Source of the DNA: Harmothoe impar
Taxonomy: Eukaryota; Annelida; Polychaeta; Phyllodocida; Polynoidae
DNA: 64,000 nt
Direction of reading: 5' to 3'
Assembly (NCBI GenBank): GCA_947462335.1
Contig: OX381720.1
Coordinates: 50,295,894-50,359,893, forward strand
Below, piece by piece: positions 26,926-39,500 of the stretch (the stretch's first letter is position 1; each line of letters begins with the position of its first letter). Position numbers and translations under genes: made by a program. The notes under the pieces were generated by a model. That model searched no databases. It saw only the letters and a program-made list of their open reading frames with translations, and was not told the DNA's origin.

Positions 26926-28700
26926 CGTCCGCCCCAGACACTGGTTCACCTTGCTCCCTATGGGTGAGGGACGTTGTGCAGCATAGGGAGAGGACTGCAG
27001 GCCCCTCTGGGGTGTTAACATCCACGTCTGAGATATCAAAGGCCATGGTTAATCTGGTCCTGTGTGCTATGATACTAGTTCATGTATATAGGACCAGGTA
27101 AATAAAAGAACACTTGTTATCCTTCGAAAGGAGTCAGGGAGGTGCCTCAGTGCCAGTGTCCTCGCCTGTCCTCTAGATTCGATCATTCATCTTATAGATA
27201 TGGTCGTCCATAGATAATATCACTGCTGTATTGGGCATCTAGGATTTAAATACCTGTCCAGAACGAGCAAAAAGCTTCAACTTTGTGAAAGTCTGGATTG
27301 CTCAGAAACGCCGTGCCGGATGTTAGTTAGACTTCTCACCAGCCAATCACTCAAATCCCTAGCAGAGGTGTCACTCTCCAGGCAGATGCTTGGTCTCGAC
27401 GCAAATCCAAATGCCTACCAGGACACAGGCCACGACTGGGCTGTACTACAGATGGTTGGTAGGTTTTAGGAATAAGGTAAAGGCCTAACACGCCAAAGAC
27501 ACGCTCGTCCAGGTGACCTGGCCGCAAACAGTACAGACTTGTAGTTCCTAAAACTGACAATATGAAGACACTAGAGACCTCTAGACTTTGTTGTGGACAC
27601 AACAGGTCTGTACCTTGTTGACTCAGGGTTCATACCCTGAGGCATATACGACGCCTGGCCTTTCCTTTAAGACGTTTTTTAGCCATTTTAAGATGCATAT
27701 TACTCAGTTTCTATTCTAGTTAGAAAAAATACAATAAGCTAAAAGAAAGGGCAAGATCGGGGGACAAATAGTTCCTTCAAAAAGTAAATCAATATCTCTT
27801 TTCTTCTACTCGCAAATCAACTGCGATCTTTGTGTATTTTTTCTCTCTTTTTGTTAAACTCTTAAGTACTGTTAAATGACTACCCTCTAAATGAACTCTC
27901 CATAGGCTGTAAGGTTAAAAAAAAATTGGAGCTGATAGAAATGCTCTTCTCACCAAAGAAGTAGCATATTTCTATCTTTCTGCCATGAATTTACCATCTT
28001 ACATATTAAAATACCATCCAACCAAGCTAAAGTGCCCTCCATATTATTTAAATTACTTAAATGAACTTTATATAATACCCTGAACAAACCAAAAACATAC
28101 CGTCTTCTACATGGTGGCGCCACAAGTATTTTATTTCCACCTGTGGTACCGCTGCTACTCACAAGAGGGGGTATTGGTTGGACAGAGGATTAGTATACCT
28201 GCACTCCACAAGGGGGCTCTATGTCTTCACCTATTGCCGCGCTATGTACGTGACAGTTGGTATTTTTGAACTCGCTTTTTGACAGGGGACCGAAGGCGGT
28301 ACGTGCCCGCAGCCAGCGACTGTCGCCCACACCCACCTGCACACCCACACCCACCTGCTCTCCCACACACACCTGCTCACCCACACCCACCTGCTGGCCT
28401 GAAATGGAATAACATACATGTATGACACATGACTTGAGGGTACTTTTAAACAAGGAATTCATTTCTGACGCCAGAATTGACCAATAAATGGGTATAAGGG
28501 AGTACTATATCTAACTGCACATGATAAGCTACAGACCCAGGTTTGTCGAACTGGTGTTAAACATCCATTACTCATTCACACATCCAGCTTACCCTGAGTC
28601 ATCTGTGAGGCCACTCACACGCTCAATCTTTCCTAACACCTACCAACCTTCTCTGTGCCTCTACATTGGTAGCCACCGATTTAACCATATCGCTGTGTCA
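26926..28700. other. Non-coding; CACCCACACCCACCTGC minisatellite at 28325-28400
   Basis: No gene recognised. The short minisatellite has units built from CACCCACACCCACCTGCT and relatives. Elsewhere the sequence is AT-rich and unique-looking. Confidence 0.4.
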
Positions 28701-28875
28701 ATTCTTAGCAAAAGGGCTGTGTCGCTGTGTCGATTTGTAGACATATAGAATATACTAGGTCCTTATTAAAATGTCTGTGTCTGGCGATTTTTAAAAGGGC
28801 TATGTCGCACGTATTGTTTTTTAAAAGGGTCGTGTCGCACGTGTCAAATGTTACCCATGTGGAGGCACATCTCTA
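28701..28875. repeat. Repeat with TCGCTGTGTCGATTT units (inverted relative at 44165)
   Basis: Units such as AAAAGGGCTGTGTCGCTGTG and TTTTTAAAAGGGCTATGTCG recur several times and end with ACCCATGTGGAGGCACATCT. The inverted counterpart at 44165-44390 has AAAATCGACACAGCGACACG and GTACCCATGTAGGGGCACAT. A dispersed element with internal short tandem units. Confidence 0.6.
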
Positions 28876-29410
28876 GTACAGCTCCTTCGTGGCCTGTGCC
28901 AGGACCCTTACCTCGTTGTGCAGACCATCCCGGTGGGGCTGAGACATTACATTAACAGAGGCCAGACAGACAGAGTGGGAGACGGTGCCACCCGTCCTGG
29001 TGATGGCTTCTGGTGAGGGACCTCCCCCACACGTACAAGACATCCCTCACCCTCTGTATGGCCTCTGGCAACTTCTGCCATCAGCAGGGAGAGTTTTTAG
29101 GGTGGTGGGACGGTGGTGGGGTGTTAAAACAAGTTTATCTACTTCGTCCCCAGGTCATTTCTCAGGGGTAGGAAGGCAAAGGAGCGGCTAAAATCCTAAT
29201 CTCTTTTTGGCCACGACTATTATCATTTATATAGATGATAAATACAGGTTGTTCATCTTGTGTGTTGAATAATTCATGAGGGCGTTAGTTTTAGTCAATG
29301 CTAACTCATGTCTAAAATAATATTGGATTTTACTTAGTTACGTATATTCTACACACAAGTATGTGTTTTGAGAAAACAATGACATGGAAATTGCCACTGT
29401 GTACAGGTAA
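28876..29410. other. Non-coding stretch
   Basis: A short open frame at 28985-29191 with a CCTCNCCCANANG-like repeat shows no domain. Nothing further recognised. Confidence 0.35.
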
Positions 29411-29650
29411 AGTAGTATATGGAAATCGTCATTTTAAGGAGGTAACTTGATAAAGTAGTATATGAAAATCATCATTTTACGAAGGTTGCTGGGTCAAGTA
29501 GTACGTGGAAATCGTCATTTTGTGAAGGTACCTAGATGAAGTAGTATATGGAAATCGTCATTTTGTGGAGGTAGCTAGGTGAAGTAGTATATGGAAATCA
29601 CCATTTTGTGGAGGCAAATAGAGAGAGTAGTATATGGAAATCGTTATTTC
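29411..29650. repeat. 43-bp tandem repeat, about six units
   Basis: Units start GTAGTATATGGAAATCGTCA and continue TTTTGTGGAGGTANCTAGG; spacing is 43 bp from 29412. The last unit is truncated. Confidence 0.8.
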
Positions 29651-31576
29651 CTTCTGGTGTGCAGCTATAGAGTGTATCATGCGTGTAGGTAACTGCACAG
29701 GTAGTCAGTCTTTGCGAAAACTTTTTCACTATGCAGGACAATTGGTCCTGTGTTTTGCCAATTTTGCAGGACCGGATAGATTTCTTCAGCACCAGATACC
29801 ATAAGCATACAATTTAGAGTAATTTAACATTTTATTGTATTAATGTTATAAGAAAATCTCCACAGAATATCAGTGTGTACTCTCTGACTTCTAACTTCAG
29901 TTCTACATAGAATATTTGAAAAAATTTAGTTTTGAAAAGCCTAGAATGTGCAGGTATTCAGCCGGATCAGGGTCATTTTAGGCCACTGTCCGGCAGGACT
30001 TGGCAAGGACTGGGTAGTGCATAGGAATTTTGAACTGGTACCTGAATTAAATACTTGTGGTCATGGTGAGTGATGTACAGCAATATACTATATTTTTACA
30101 GCATCCATATCTAGATCCCCATAGTTAACAGCACATAAATAAGATTTCCATATTTAATGGCAATATATTTTTGCAAATCTGGCATCCATCCTACAATAGT
30201 ATATTTTATATTTTGTTAAATAATGTCTCATACAAGACCAAATTCTATATTTGGAAACCCAACTTAAAGATGGGAAATATTGTAGGATATTTTTTCTTGC
30301 TGACGCTGAAGACCATACTATGCACATCACTCGAGAAAAAAAAAAAGTGAAAATAATGCCAACCAACTGGTGGCAGTCTCGTGATCCCCACGTGATTAAT
30401 ACACGCGTGCTGATTGGTCAGATTGGGTTGTCTGCTCCTCACAATGTCCGCCATTACAGACTGCTCCTCAGATTTTTCTTTTTCCTCTTTTTTGCTCTTT
30501 CCTCCTCATCCGGCAAACAAAGCGTCTGTAGGCTAGCGGTTGTCTATCTGCACACCAGGGCACTGGTTGTTGCTCTCTGGTTGTAGGATTTAAGTGGTAG
30601 CAAAGTCATCTCTGGGCAGCCAGGCATAGGGGATGCCCCATGTGACTTTGGGCACTGGTTTACGCAGATCATCTTATCTCGATGCCTTCGTACCTTATTG
30701 ATTAAAATATTTCATTAGAATGTAGAGTTTTTGAATGATAAAATCTCATTTTTCAAAATTTAAAAATCAAGAAAATATCTACCAGAAATAAGTATGAGCA
30801 GTTACACAGAAAGGATTATACACATGCCCCACGCTGACAATCTTTTCTGCTTGGCTGCTCAAATTTCACAATTTACTCAGAAATGTCAACCCATTTTTCT
30901 TTGTCAATTAAACTTTAAACCCTGCAGAAGTCTGCTCTTTATCAGGACCATGGGCGGTTTTTCATGGCTATGTCAAACATTCCTGTGCCAGGTTTTAATT
31001 GGCCCTTTAGATGGTACCTAACTACATCGCCGTGGAAAACCAGACTCATATTCAGCCCATCATTTAAAATCCAGTCTGGAGTATCATCAGGACCCTTACT
31101 TTGTTATCAAAGCGGTGCGGGTAGGACTCAGACCAACACGCTAAATATCCACCATCTTGGCCGCTCATCGGCCATGATAAATGTCCGTGTAAAACAACAC
31201 GATTTGTCTGAAACAACACTTCCTGGGAGCTTCTTCACTTCTTGCTCTTGTATTCCTGCGCCCTGGGACTCGTTTTTATGCTCTAAGACTCTGGGGGGAG
31301 AGCACCATGATTGCATAGGGTCACGGCAGGTGAGCAGGAGATGAGCGGTCGCACGCATGGTTAGGCTGAATGTGCTTGGTGAGGGAGTCTTCTTGTTGGA
31401 CTTATTTATGAGCATTAACATTAAGACCCTCATGGAACAATGGCTAAGGTATTCACATAAGAGTTAATGACTACATGAGTACTGCCATTACTTTGTCACT
31501 GTCTGCCAGTCCTTTCCTCCCTTTCCTCTATCTTTTCCTCTCTTATGCTTTCTCATCTGTGCCTCCATCTCTCTGG
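29651..31576. other. Non-coding, AT-rich
   Basis: No gene recognised. Several open frames of 60-126 codons overlap on both strands without domains, codon bias or splice consensus pairs that I could chain. Confidence 0.4.
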
Positions 31577-31742
31577 CTAGCCCATTAGAATTGTTGTAAA
31601 AAGGACAAAAGACCCAAGGTATAAAAAAGAGCATGACCATATATATTTATATCTAGCCCATTAGGTCATTAGAATTGTTGTAAAAAAAAGGACAAAAGCC
31701 CCAAAGTATAAAAGAGCATGGCCATATATTTATATCTAGATT
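31577..31742. repeat. Direct duplication of about 85 bp
   Basis: CTAGCCCATTAGAATTGTTG ... AGCATGACCATATATATTTA is repeated as CATTAGAATTGTTGTAAAAA ... AGCATGGCCATATATTTATA, two imperfect adjacent copies. Confidence 0.7.
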
Positions 31743-31964
31743 ATACAAGTTGTGGATCATGTCGGCAGCAGCAGGGGGACCATGGAGGAGGACAGATGAC
31801 TGTAGTGTGATTAGATTTACACAGACCACATGTTTATATGTGTAGACAAGCACTGCGTGAGGAGCGGACCGGCTGGTGGACGTCTCAACACATAGCTGTA
31901 CTCACACCCTCTACCCCAAGCTGAGGGAATGTAGGGGGACGGGACGTTTGCCTTTCCTACCCCT

Positions 31965-32222
31965 TAAGGCTGTGCCAATGTGATAGTCTTTGACCTGGTG
32001 CCATCTGTGACCGGCCAGATAGAAAAGGGTTTATTTAGGGCAATTGAAGATGTAAATGGGTTACTAACCACTCATTTAAAGTGTTGAACCTTTTCAGCTC
32101 ATTTTTGTCTTCATCTGCCCTATATAAACCGTTTTCTATCAAGCTGGACAAATATGGCACCAGGTCTAAGATGGCACCTGGTGAAAGATGGTACCCGGTC
32201 AAAGACTATCACATTGGCCCCA
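31965..32222. mobile_element. Fold-back element with about 90-bp imperfect arms
   Basis: GTGCCAATGTGATAGTCTTTG ... GACCTGGTGCCATCTG on the left pairs with CACCAGGT ... CAAAGACTATCACATTGGCC on the right; TAGAAAAGGGTTTATTTAGG pairs with CTATATAAACCGTTTTCTAT. Confidence 0.65.
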
Positions 32223-32487
32223 TCTCATGAGACATAGCCATAATCTACCAATTGCTCTAGCCTGGCTCAGGTAGTAAATATGATAGTTTATTTCATGGTA
32301 AATACGGCACTCCCATTGACTTAACCAAGGAAGGCCGTATTTAACACCCCCCGTGAAATAACCCTCGCCCGTATTTCACGGCCTTTAAAATCATTAAAAC
32401 TGATGATAAAAGCCCTATAAAATAGCTTTTTCCAGAACAATTGAGTCGAATTTCGACAAATATGGTTAGTTGTGACATGAAATAAAC

Positions 32488-32588
32488 ACAAAGGAGCACT
32501 CGTATAGTTCCCCACTGAGGGTTATTTCACTCGGCTCCGCCTCGTGAACTAACCGTCAGTGGGGAACTATACTCGTGAACCTTTGTCT
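32488..32588. mobile_element. Short fold-back element, GTATAGTTCCCCACTGA arms
   Basis: ACAAAGG...CGTATAGTTCCCCACTGAGGG pairs with CCGTCAGTGGGGAACTATAC...CCTTTGT. The loop carries CACTCGGCTCCGCCTCGTG, similar in style to the loop at 25637-25773. Confidence 0.65.
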
Positions 32589-32945
32589 ATGTATTATGAT
32601 ATTTATTGTGATGTATGCATATATATACTGATTCTTCAATGTGAATAAGTTCTTACGAATTTGAAACTTGACATGTGCTCTGTTAATGGCATTTTCCAAA
32701 TTAGCGGGGATTTGTAAGTGGCCTTCTGATTGGCTACAGAGCTGGTTGCTGGTGATGGGTGTACCAGAACCAGCAGTGACCTTGTTCCTGGTGTTCTGAC
32801 CCCCAAGGAGGGAACCAGCACAAGGCAGTGGATTCTGTACCAGGGAGGAAATCCTATTAAAATGTCAGATAAGATGGCAGGTTCTAACAGTCCCTCTTCG
32901 GACTGTCAACATTCTTATCATACATTGCAGTTTCAAAGTGTGCAC

Positions 32946-33146
32946 CGTAGTGGCCCGTTTGAGCGCCCCTGCACTTATAAATTTCAATACCCTGTTACCC
33001 CCTGCGCTTATACAGGGGCCTGCGCTTATATGAGTACCTTTAAAGAGAGATTTTGGGTTTCAGAGGGGTCCTAGACCTGCACTTCAATGAGACCTGCACT
33101 CATTTTAGACCCCTGTGCTTAAACGGGCCAATACGGTAAACAAGAA
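32946..33146. mobile_element. MITE with GGCCCGTTTNAGC termini
   Basis: ACCGTAGTGGCCCGTTTGAGC at the left is mirrored by GCTTAAACGGGCCAATACGGT at the right. Internal phrases such as CTGCACTTATA, CTGCGCTTATA and CTGTGCTTA recur. Confidence 0.6.
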
Positions 33147-33374
33147 CTGCGATATAGCCTTTCGGATATAAACAGGGACAGGCTGGGGCAGAGATAAGCT
33201 GACAACCACACATGAGCGCAGCCATCTCTGTGCGGAGAGTGTGTGTGTGTAGTGTGGTGCTTATTGGTCCCGTCGCTTGTCTCGGTGTATTTGTCCCAGT
33301 GTTTCCGCCACTTGTCGGCCGCCACTTGTCGGCCGGCCTGTTTGTGCTGGCCGACTGTCAGGACACGTCAATAT

Positions 33375-33594
33375 CCCTTTAAGGACGGATGTCGCTAAAA
33401 GATGACATATGTCATGATGCACCAATGCAGCCTTGGAATTGGTGCATCATGTTGACCCTTTGGGGGTGTCTCAACCCATTAGGGTCGGCATGATGCTTGA
33501 ATGCAGCCCTGGCAAGTTACTCGCCAGGGCTGCATTCATGCATCATGACGACTAAGGCCATAATGCATTAAGGTATCATGCTGTCCTTAGAGGG
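33375..33594. mobile_element. Palindromic GATGCA MITE, CCCTTTAAGG family
   Basis: Starts CCCTTTAAGGACGG, ends CTGTCCTTAGAGGG. The interior has GCAGCCCTGGCAAGTTACTCGCCAGGGCTGC with GATGCTTGAATG and CATTCATGCATCATG. Flanking TTAA is not kept. Confidence 0.6.
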
Positions 33595-34568
33595 TTACAT
33601 ACGTCGGCCGACATTGTCGCTGTGTGTGGGAAGGTGCTGTCTGTCTATAGGACTCTCCATTGTCACTGCTAGATATGTAAGATAGATGGGGTGCATGTAT
33701 TTGATCATATATGATTTCCTATATATCCTTACCCTTGCCTTGGCTGTAGACTTTCCCTTGCCCAGCCTACAAGGCCTCTTCCTTACAGCCACAGGGCAAG
33801 GCCTATACTCCCACCCACCCTATATATAGGCCAGAGTACACGCCCTCGCTTCACTGCGACTGTTGTTGGAGGGGTAGTAACTTGTGGGCCTTTAAGTTGA
33901 ATGGTTACTAACCTGACCAACCTGACAATATTAACGGACCTAAAGGTTGGCCATATTATAAGGATCAAAAAAATGACTTAACTTGGTTAGGCTATAGTGA
34001 CTGAGAGATTAGTCGTATAGGGAGCCAAAGAATATCAGTGTATGCCACCATTAAAGGGTTGAATTGAGAGTTGAGAATTATTTTATTCATCCTGAAGTTT
34101 TACTAAAACTCCAGCAAGTCCTGCTAAAACTCCAGCTATATTGTTGCTCAAACATACACGAATATTAAGTATAATTACATAGTGTTAAAATCCTTATGAC
34201 TAATAAGACACCTACTGTAGCTGAGTAGGCCTTACCCACATCTGAATGTAAGCTAGTCCCCATATGAATTTGGAGTTGAAACTAAATTGTATTTGACACA
34301 CCAAACGTCCACGCTGTAACCATGTGATCAACCACCGCCCCCTCACCTAAAACGGTTTAAAACAAGCTCCACTCTCTCGTAGAGCACCAGCTTTGCCGTC
34401 TCAGACCCAGAGGGTCTCCCCAAAAAGACATCACACGGAAAGCTTACTCCTCTTATTTAAGGCTTTAATGGTGTTTAAGGGACTTTTACAGCATTCATGA
34501 AAAAACAGATTTCCTCTGGGGCCATTGGTCATCCTACTTCTTATGGGTGAGACGTGGATCTGGAGGCG
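33595..34568. other. Non-coding stretch
   Basis: Nothing recognised apart from a short hairpin-like TACTAAAACTCCAGCAAGTC/TGCTAAAACTCCAGC direct repeat near 34100. Confidence 0.35.
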
Positions 34569-34998
34569 GCTGTGGGGTCCTTATCCCTCAAATGAGCGCT
34601 TAACCCTCAAACGAGTAAATCTTTGAGGGTAGGGTAAGGTTGACATTTCTGGTCAGTTAGCTATATCTTACCATTATGTAGCATCTGAGGTAGAAGGGCA
34701 AGTTGATATCTAAAGGCAGTTAGTTATTTTTTACCACTACAGTAAATTCTCGTGTATAAGCCTAACTCATGTATAAGCCACAGCCCGACTATGGGCCGAT
34801 TCTATAAGCCGAACCAGCGATCTGATTAGGGTGACTTTTCTACTGTATCATAATATCTAAGACTCGCGTATAGGCTGCACCCTAATTCTAAGACAATCCT
34901 ATAAGCCGCACTGGCGATCTGACTCGTGTACTAGCCACGGCATCTACGCGAAAATTTACGGCATATGGCGTTTGAGGGATAAGGGCCCCACAGGTCTT
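34569..34998. mobile_element. Inverted-repeat element CTGTGGGG(T/C)CCTTATCCCTCAAA interrupted by a second MITE
   Basis: CTGTGGGGTCCTTATCCCTC at about 34570 is mirrored by GAGGGATAAGGGCCCCACAG at about 34974. Between the arms lies a GTATAAGCC-family MITE (34738-34963), so this is a nested arrangement. Confidence 0.6.
34738..34963. mobile_element. MITE of the GTATAAGCC family, copy 2 (nested)
   Basis: TACAGTAAATTCTCGTGTAT at the left and CTACGCGAAAATTTACGG at the right form TIRs. Internal ATCTGATTAGGGTGACTTTT and CACTGGCGATCTGACTCG are shared with the other copies. Confidence 0.65.
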
Positions 34999-35525
34999 CA
35001 CAAAGTGTGTTCATAATGGATAAGCTGTCTCTTTGGTAAATGGTGAAATATTGGGGTGTTCTTTCATGGTTAAGATATTTCTTGCTTCTGTCCCTGCCCT
35101 AAAGACCTGTTTTAATTTTTAAAGACCGGCATTTCTTTGCGATTTATTCCATGTTGATGACTTTAATCCCTCGTCTGCATTTTATTTTAGGAGTTGAGGG
35201 CAACATGGTGCTTTAACTGGTATCTAATTTATGGTTTAGGCCCTGTTAAGTGTTATAGTCATATTAAATCAATGCAGCACAGGTAAGTAACTGACAAATG
35301 CTACCTTAGTACCTGAAAATACCAGAGAATAATATCATTGGTCGAGATCCCTGGGAGGAACAAAACTTGATCACTTTACTTTTCTTACAGTTCTAGTCTA
35401 TGTTTTTTTCTTCCATTGCAGGGCAATATCCTTGTTCAGATCACATCCTCTCAATGCTTTCTCAATATATAAGTACCTTACTAAGAAACATCCTAAAACT
35501 ATATTTGTTTTTCTCTTCTCTACAG
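34999..35525 (+). other. Intron sequence upstream of the first recognised exon
   Basis: AT-rich, ending in the pyrimidine tract and acceptor TTTTTCTCTTCTCTACAG. No further exon of the metallopeptidase gene was recognised in this window upstream of here. Confidence 0.5.
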
Positions 35526-35946
35526 ACACTACCACTGGGCGAACTACTCGACGGGTCTGGGCGCGTCACTCCACGAGCTAGGTCACACGTTTGACTTGGC
35601 GCACACACCGACCGGCATCATGTCGCGCGGGTTTGACGACATCTACAAGTTCTTTGTCGTCCACCCACCCGTGAGTCGAGTCGGGAGTGCATGCACAAGT
35701 CGAGACAGCAGCCGACTCGCGAGTCCCATCCCGTACAGTCCCCGACAATCCCCGGTGCACCGACCGAGGCACCGGCGGGAAGGCAGCTCTAAGGATGGAG
35801 GGGGGAGTAGCAGCGGAGGCAGCGTCACACCCCGCCGGGAAAGTAGTCCCAGCACGACCACATCACGCAGCAGTGGCGGCAGTGGCAGCAGCAGTCCGCG
35901 ACTGGGCAGGGAAAGTAGTCCATCAAGAAGTAAACCCACCACTAAG
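35526..35946 (+). CDS. Exon A of a putative zinc metallopeptidase (Metallopep/YIL108W-like)
   Basis: Acceptor TTCTCTACAG|ACAC; donor AAG|GTAGAC. The frame enters with two bases from a preceding exon and encodes HYHWANYSTGLGASLHELGH then TFDLAHTPTGIMSRGFDDIY. HELGH is a zincin HExxH motif, and the following LAHTPTGIMSRGFD is the pattern I associate with the uncharacterised eukaryotic family containing yeast YIL108W (a zinc metallopeptidase with a C-terminal lectin-like region). The exon tail is Ser/Arg-rich and disordered (RESSPSTTTSRSSGGSGSSS). A GTGAGT inside the exon (after VHPP, near 35671) could act as an alternative donor. The N-terminal exons are missing from what I can recognise. Substrate unknown. 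Confidence 0.75.
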
Positions 35947-36217
35947 GTAGACCAATCATGTGTTTGAATATATTTTGTGAAATGATAACTACACAGTCTA
36001 CTTCAAATAGGTTTACAAATAACTTGTATTAAGTAAAAATTGTTCAGTTACAAGCTATTTGTTGAAGTTGCAATTGGTGGCTAATTTAATTAGTTTTTGT
36101 AAATATACTTACATCAAAGTTTTTCTTCTAAAAACTCTTGGCAACGGAGGACTCTATGATGTAGGCCTACTGACTAATTTGATTTTTAACAGACTGTTTT
36201 TTGATTGGTTGATGCAG
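35947..36217 (+). other. Intron 1 of the metallopeptidase gene
   Basis: AT-rich, GT...AG bounded (GTAGAC ... GATGCAG). No repeat recognised. Confidence 0.6.
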
Positions 36218-36539
36218 GGACCAACCAGAACCAGCCGCTCCAGCTCTCCCAAGGCGTGCCCGTCGCTCCGTTCGACCCACTCGCGGAGCTCCTCGGTCAC
36301 CTTGACAACCACCACCATCGCCATGATACCCACTGTGATCCAGATCGAGACTGCCTTCAAGAAACTCGACACTTCCTCGACGCAGACCTACTTAGTGCAG
36401 AACTACGACGGGTCTGAGACCAAGAGAACCATCACCAAACACAAGGACGGCACCGAGACGGTCGCCGAGGTGACCACCTACCCCAACGGGGAACAGGTCG
36501 CCAAGGAAACCATCCGCCATATTGCCACCGGCAAGACAA
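36218..36539 (+). CDS. Exon B of the putative zinc metallopeptidase
   Basis: Acceptor GATGCAG|GGACC; donor ACAA|GTGAGT; phases match exon A (0) and exon C (1). The chosen frame starts GPTRTSRSSSPKACPSLRST, continuing the disordered Ser-rich linker, then AFKKLDTSSTQTYLVQNYDG and ETKRTITKHKDGTETVAEVT, a charged beta-like stretch. A second frame (36205-36417) is also open for most of the exon but hits a stop before the donor, so it cannot continue into exon C. No domain name could be given to this segment. Confidence 0.65.
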
Positions 36540-39500
36540 GTGAGTGGCTTTTGTTTTGTTGTGCTTTTATAGTGGGAAAGAGTCTTTGTTTACACTAAGG
36601 AACTTTTGTTTCAGTTATATGGATACTACTGCTAAAGGTTATATTCATTTACACTGAAATTACTTTATTTTTCAGCGGTTATGCTTATTTTATATCATAT
36701 CCAGTTAAGAAGTTATAGCAATTGCTTGATAATGGTGTTCATTAATTAATTTGTAAATAGTACATTTTGGGAGCCTGATGTGTAGCATGGTCTATCCCCA
36801 TTAATATTTCTTTGTAGGATTATTGCAGACTATTAGATATTCATTCCCTATTGTATATTAGGTATAAGTAGTGTTATAATAGGTAGAAAAAACAAATATA
36901 TGTAGTTGACAAAAGTCCATAGGGGAGTTAATATTCTATATCCTCACTATAACCAACTTTGTAAATTTATCATAAACAAATAACAAACAAGTAAATTGCT
37001 CACTGTCGTATTGTTAACACTATTTATTCAAGATCAGTGCGCTCAGTAGATTATCCGCACACTTATATCGTAAGAAGATTCAATGATGTGTAATATAAAA
37101 CCACCATGCAACTCATGTGCAGCAAGGGACGAACTGACCAAGTGACTAGACACCACAAATATTAACTGTAATCTTAATAAGTCATATTTATTGCAGTCTT
37201 ATTCGTTAAAACTTAAGATAAACGGGTTCGGTTGTAATTATGTTATCAGTTTTTAAAAAAACGGGAAAAAAACGGGGGTTCGGGGGAAGAGCTCCCAATA
37301 TGTAAAGAGATATTACCAACTTACAGTGGTGCCATCTAGAGGACTGATTAAGACTACAGGAAATATGAACTCATTAAGATTACAGGTAATATGTGTGGCG
37401 TCTAGTCACTTTTGGAGTTTGTCCCCACGTGCGACTCATGTAGACCTTTAGCACCCACATTCCCGCTGTTGCACAAACTGACCTAGTTGGATGTATCCTT
37501 ACAGTCTCCACGCCTACCGTAAAAGTAAAGTTTAGAAATAAAAGCAAACTACAAACAAAACAAGGTAACAGAAATACATGAATACATCTGAGTGTAGGTA
37601 TTTATTCCCACCGTGTTAGTGTGAAATTCGTCACCGCACGCTTCTAGTCCTGGAACCACAGATTTGTCATCAGTCCGCGCTTTGGGTATAGCCTATATAG
37701 AAAATAGTCATACAAAATGGTAAGTTTTAGCCAGCAATGAATCCTGGAAGGTCATCAAGTTTTTGAACGTAGAAGGTATTTTTTATCCATGTACTCAAAT
37801 ATGAAGAAAGATTAGGGATAACCGTAAAAACTTGGTTGTAGACTTAATTTTTTCCACATTTTATTCTTCATGTAAGCCAGATCCTCCCACCCTCACCCAA
37901 CAAAAAATTAATTAATTTTGGGGGATTTTTAAACGTTTATATATACAAGCTGGCCATTTGGCTGATAGGTGAAGTTGTCTAATGACCAAGGTTTTACGGT
38001 ATTAGTTAAAGGAACACCATTGGGTAATCAGTCGAAGGCCATCATTTCTATGTCTGATGTAGATACCCTCCAAACAGAACTCAAGTAGAAATGTGTGTAT
38101 TTCCCGGAAAAAGCACAAGCTGTTTACATGAGATAGACATGGGAGATTCTCGAAAATAGTTAACCTTCCTAGGGACGTGTTCAACGGTGATATGTAAATC
38201 CTAAGTTTTACTCATGCAAATAACCAGAAATTCCACAAGCAGAATGAAGACATGTATTGTTTCGAGTTTCACTACAAGAAACGACAGGGAATATGACACA
38301 AGAAAATTTCCAAAAATCATCCTGAAATTCTTGAGTTATGACACGAGAATGGCACGAGTTCCGCTTGAGGTTTTGTTTGCAGGGATATATGTGTAGATAT
38401 GTTGAGACAGTTAAAACAGCAACATACTATAGATACTGATGTATATTACCACATAACTGTGGATTTGGACATTTATTCTCCCAGATGGGGACCAGAGGAT
38501 AGAGCCTCAAAACACTTCCACATAATATCTTGTAACAAATCTGTATTTAACAGAGAACATAGAAAGCAATCATAATATTTTACATTTATCAAATGGTGGC
38601 TCATATGTAACTGCTTATTTGATATTCTTAGACTATGTAACAGAGGGCTATTATATGTTCATATAATTATGTTATCTATTAATTGATATAATGTTGCATG
38701 CCATATGTTCATGTCCCTATACTTATTTCTATCTCTGATTATTGTAATATGCTTTTTGCATATTAAATAATAGTGCATATGATTTGAATACCTATAGTTT
38801 CTTTGTATTCAAAGATTTAAGAAATATGTATTTTATCAGCTTTCTTTAACCACACTAGTTAACAATAGCGAAAAAAACGAACAAATAAAACAAGTTAAAA
38901 ATAATTCCATACAAACAGAATCTAGACAGAAATTCTCCTTAATAGAATAGGTAATTGCTTATAGAATTAGCTCATATACTGCTGAGCAGAAGGTATACTT
39001 AGATCTAGTAAAAAATATTCTAAACATCCTTTGTTAAAAGTATCTTAGTTTAATGGTAATATATCGAAGTAATTTTCTTAGCTAATAAGATTCAAGTCAA
39101 GATATGAGCCAATATATTTAGCATTGTTGCATTAATGATTTAGATCAGAATTGTTTGTATTTTAAAGTATAATGTTAACATACATGTATTCATCTCTCTT
39201 CTCCTATACATTGTAACCTTTCAACAATCCACTTTAGTCCATATTAACTGTTGTTAAAAAGATAGATCATGTATTTAGAAGGCGACATCTGCTCTGATAT
39301 TGATTATTGGAGACGCGTGAAGCCTTCTCAATTTGCACTAGCCTTGAAATTATGCGCGCTGCTTATTCTATTGCATACACATCATTATGTATATTTCTTT
39401 ATTGTTCAGGTATTCATTGAAAGCTGTTCGCATCAATATATTCCTCGTAAATGATGTTATAGGTCTATTCCCGAAGAGGATGATTTAATATATGCATATT

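Noticed and set aside
29405..29650. Possible CRISPR-like array
   Set aside because: The 43-bp units are contiguous and diverging, without unique spacers, in a eukaryotic genome; an ordinary minisatellite.
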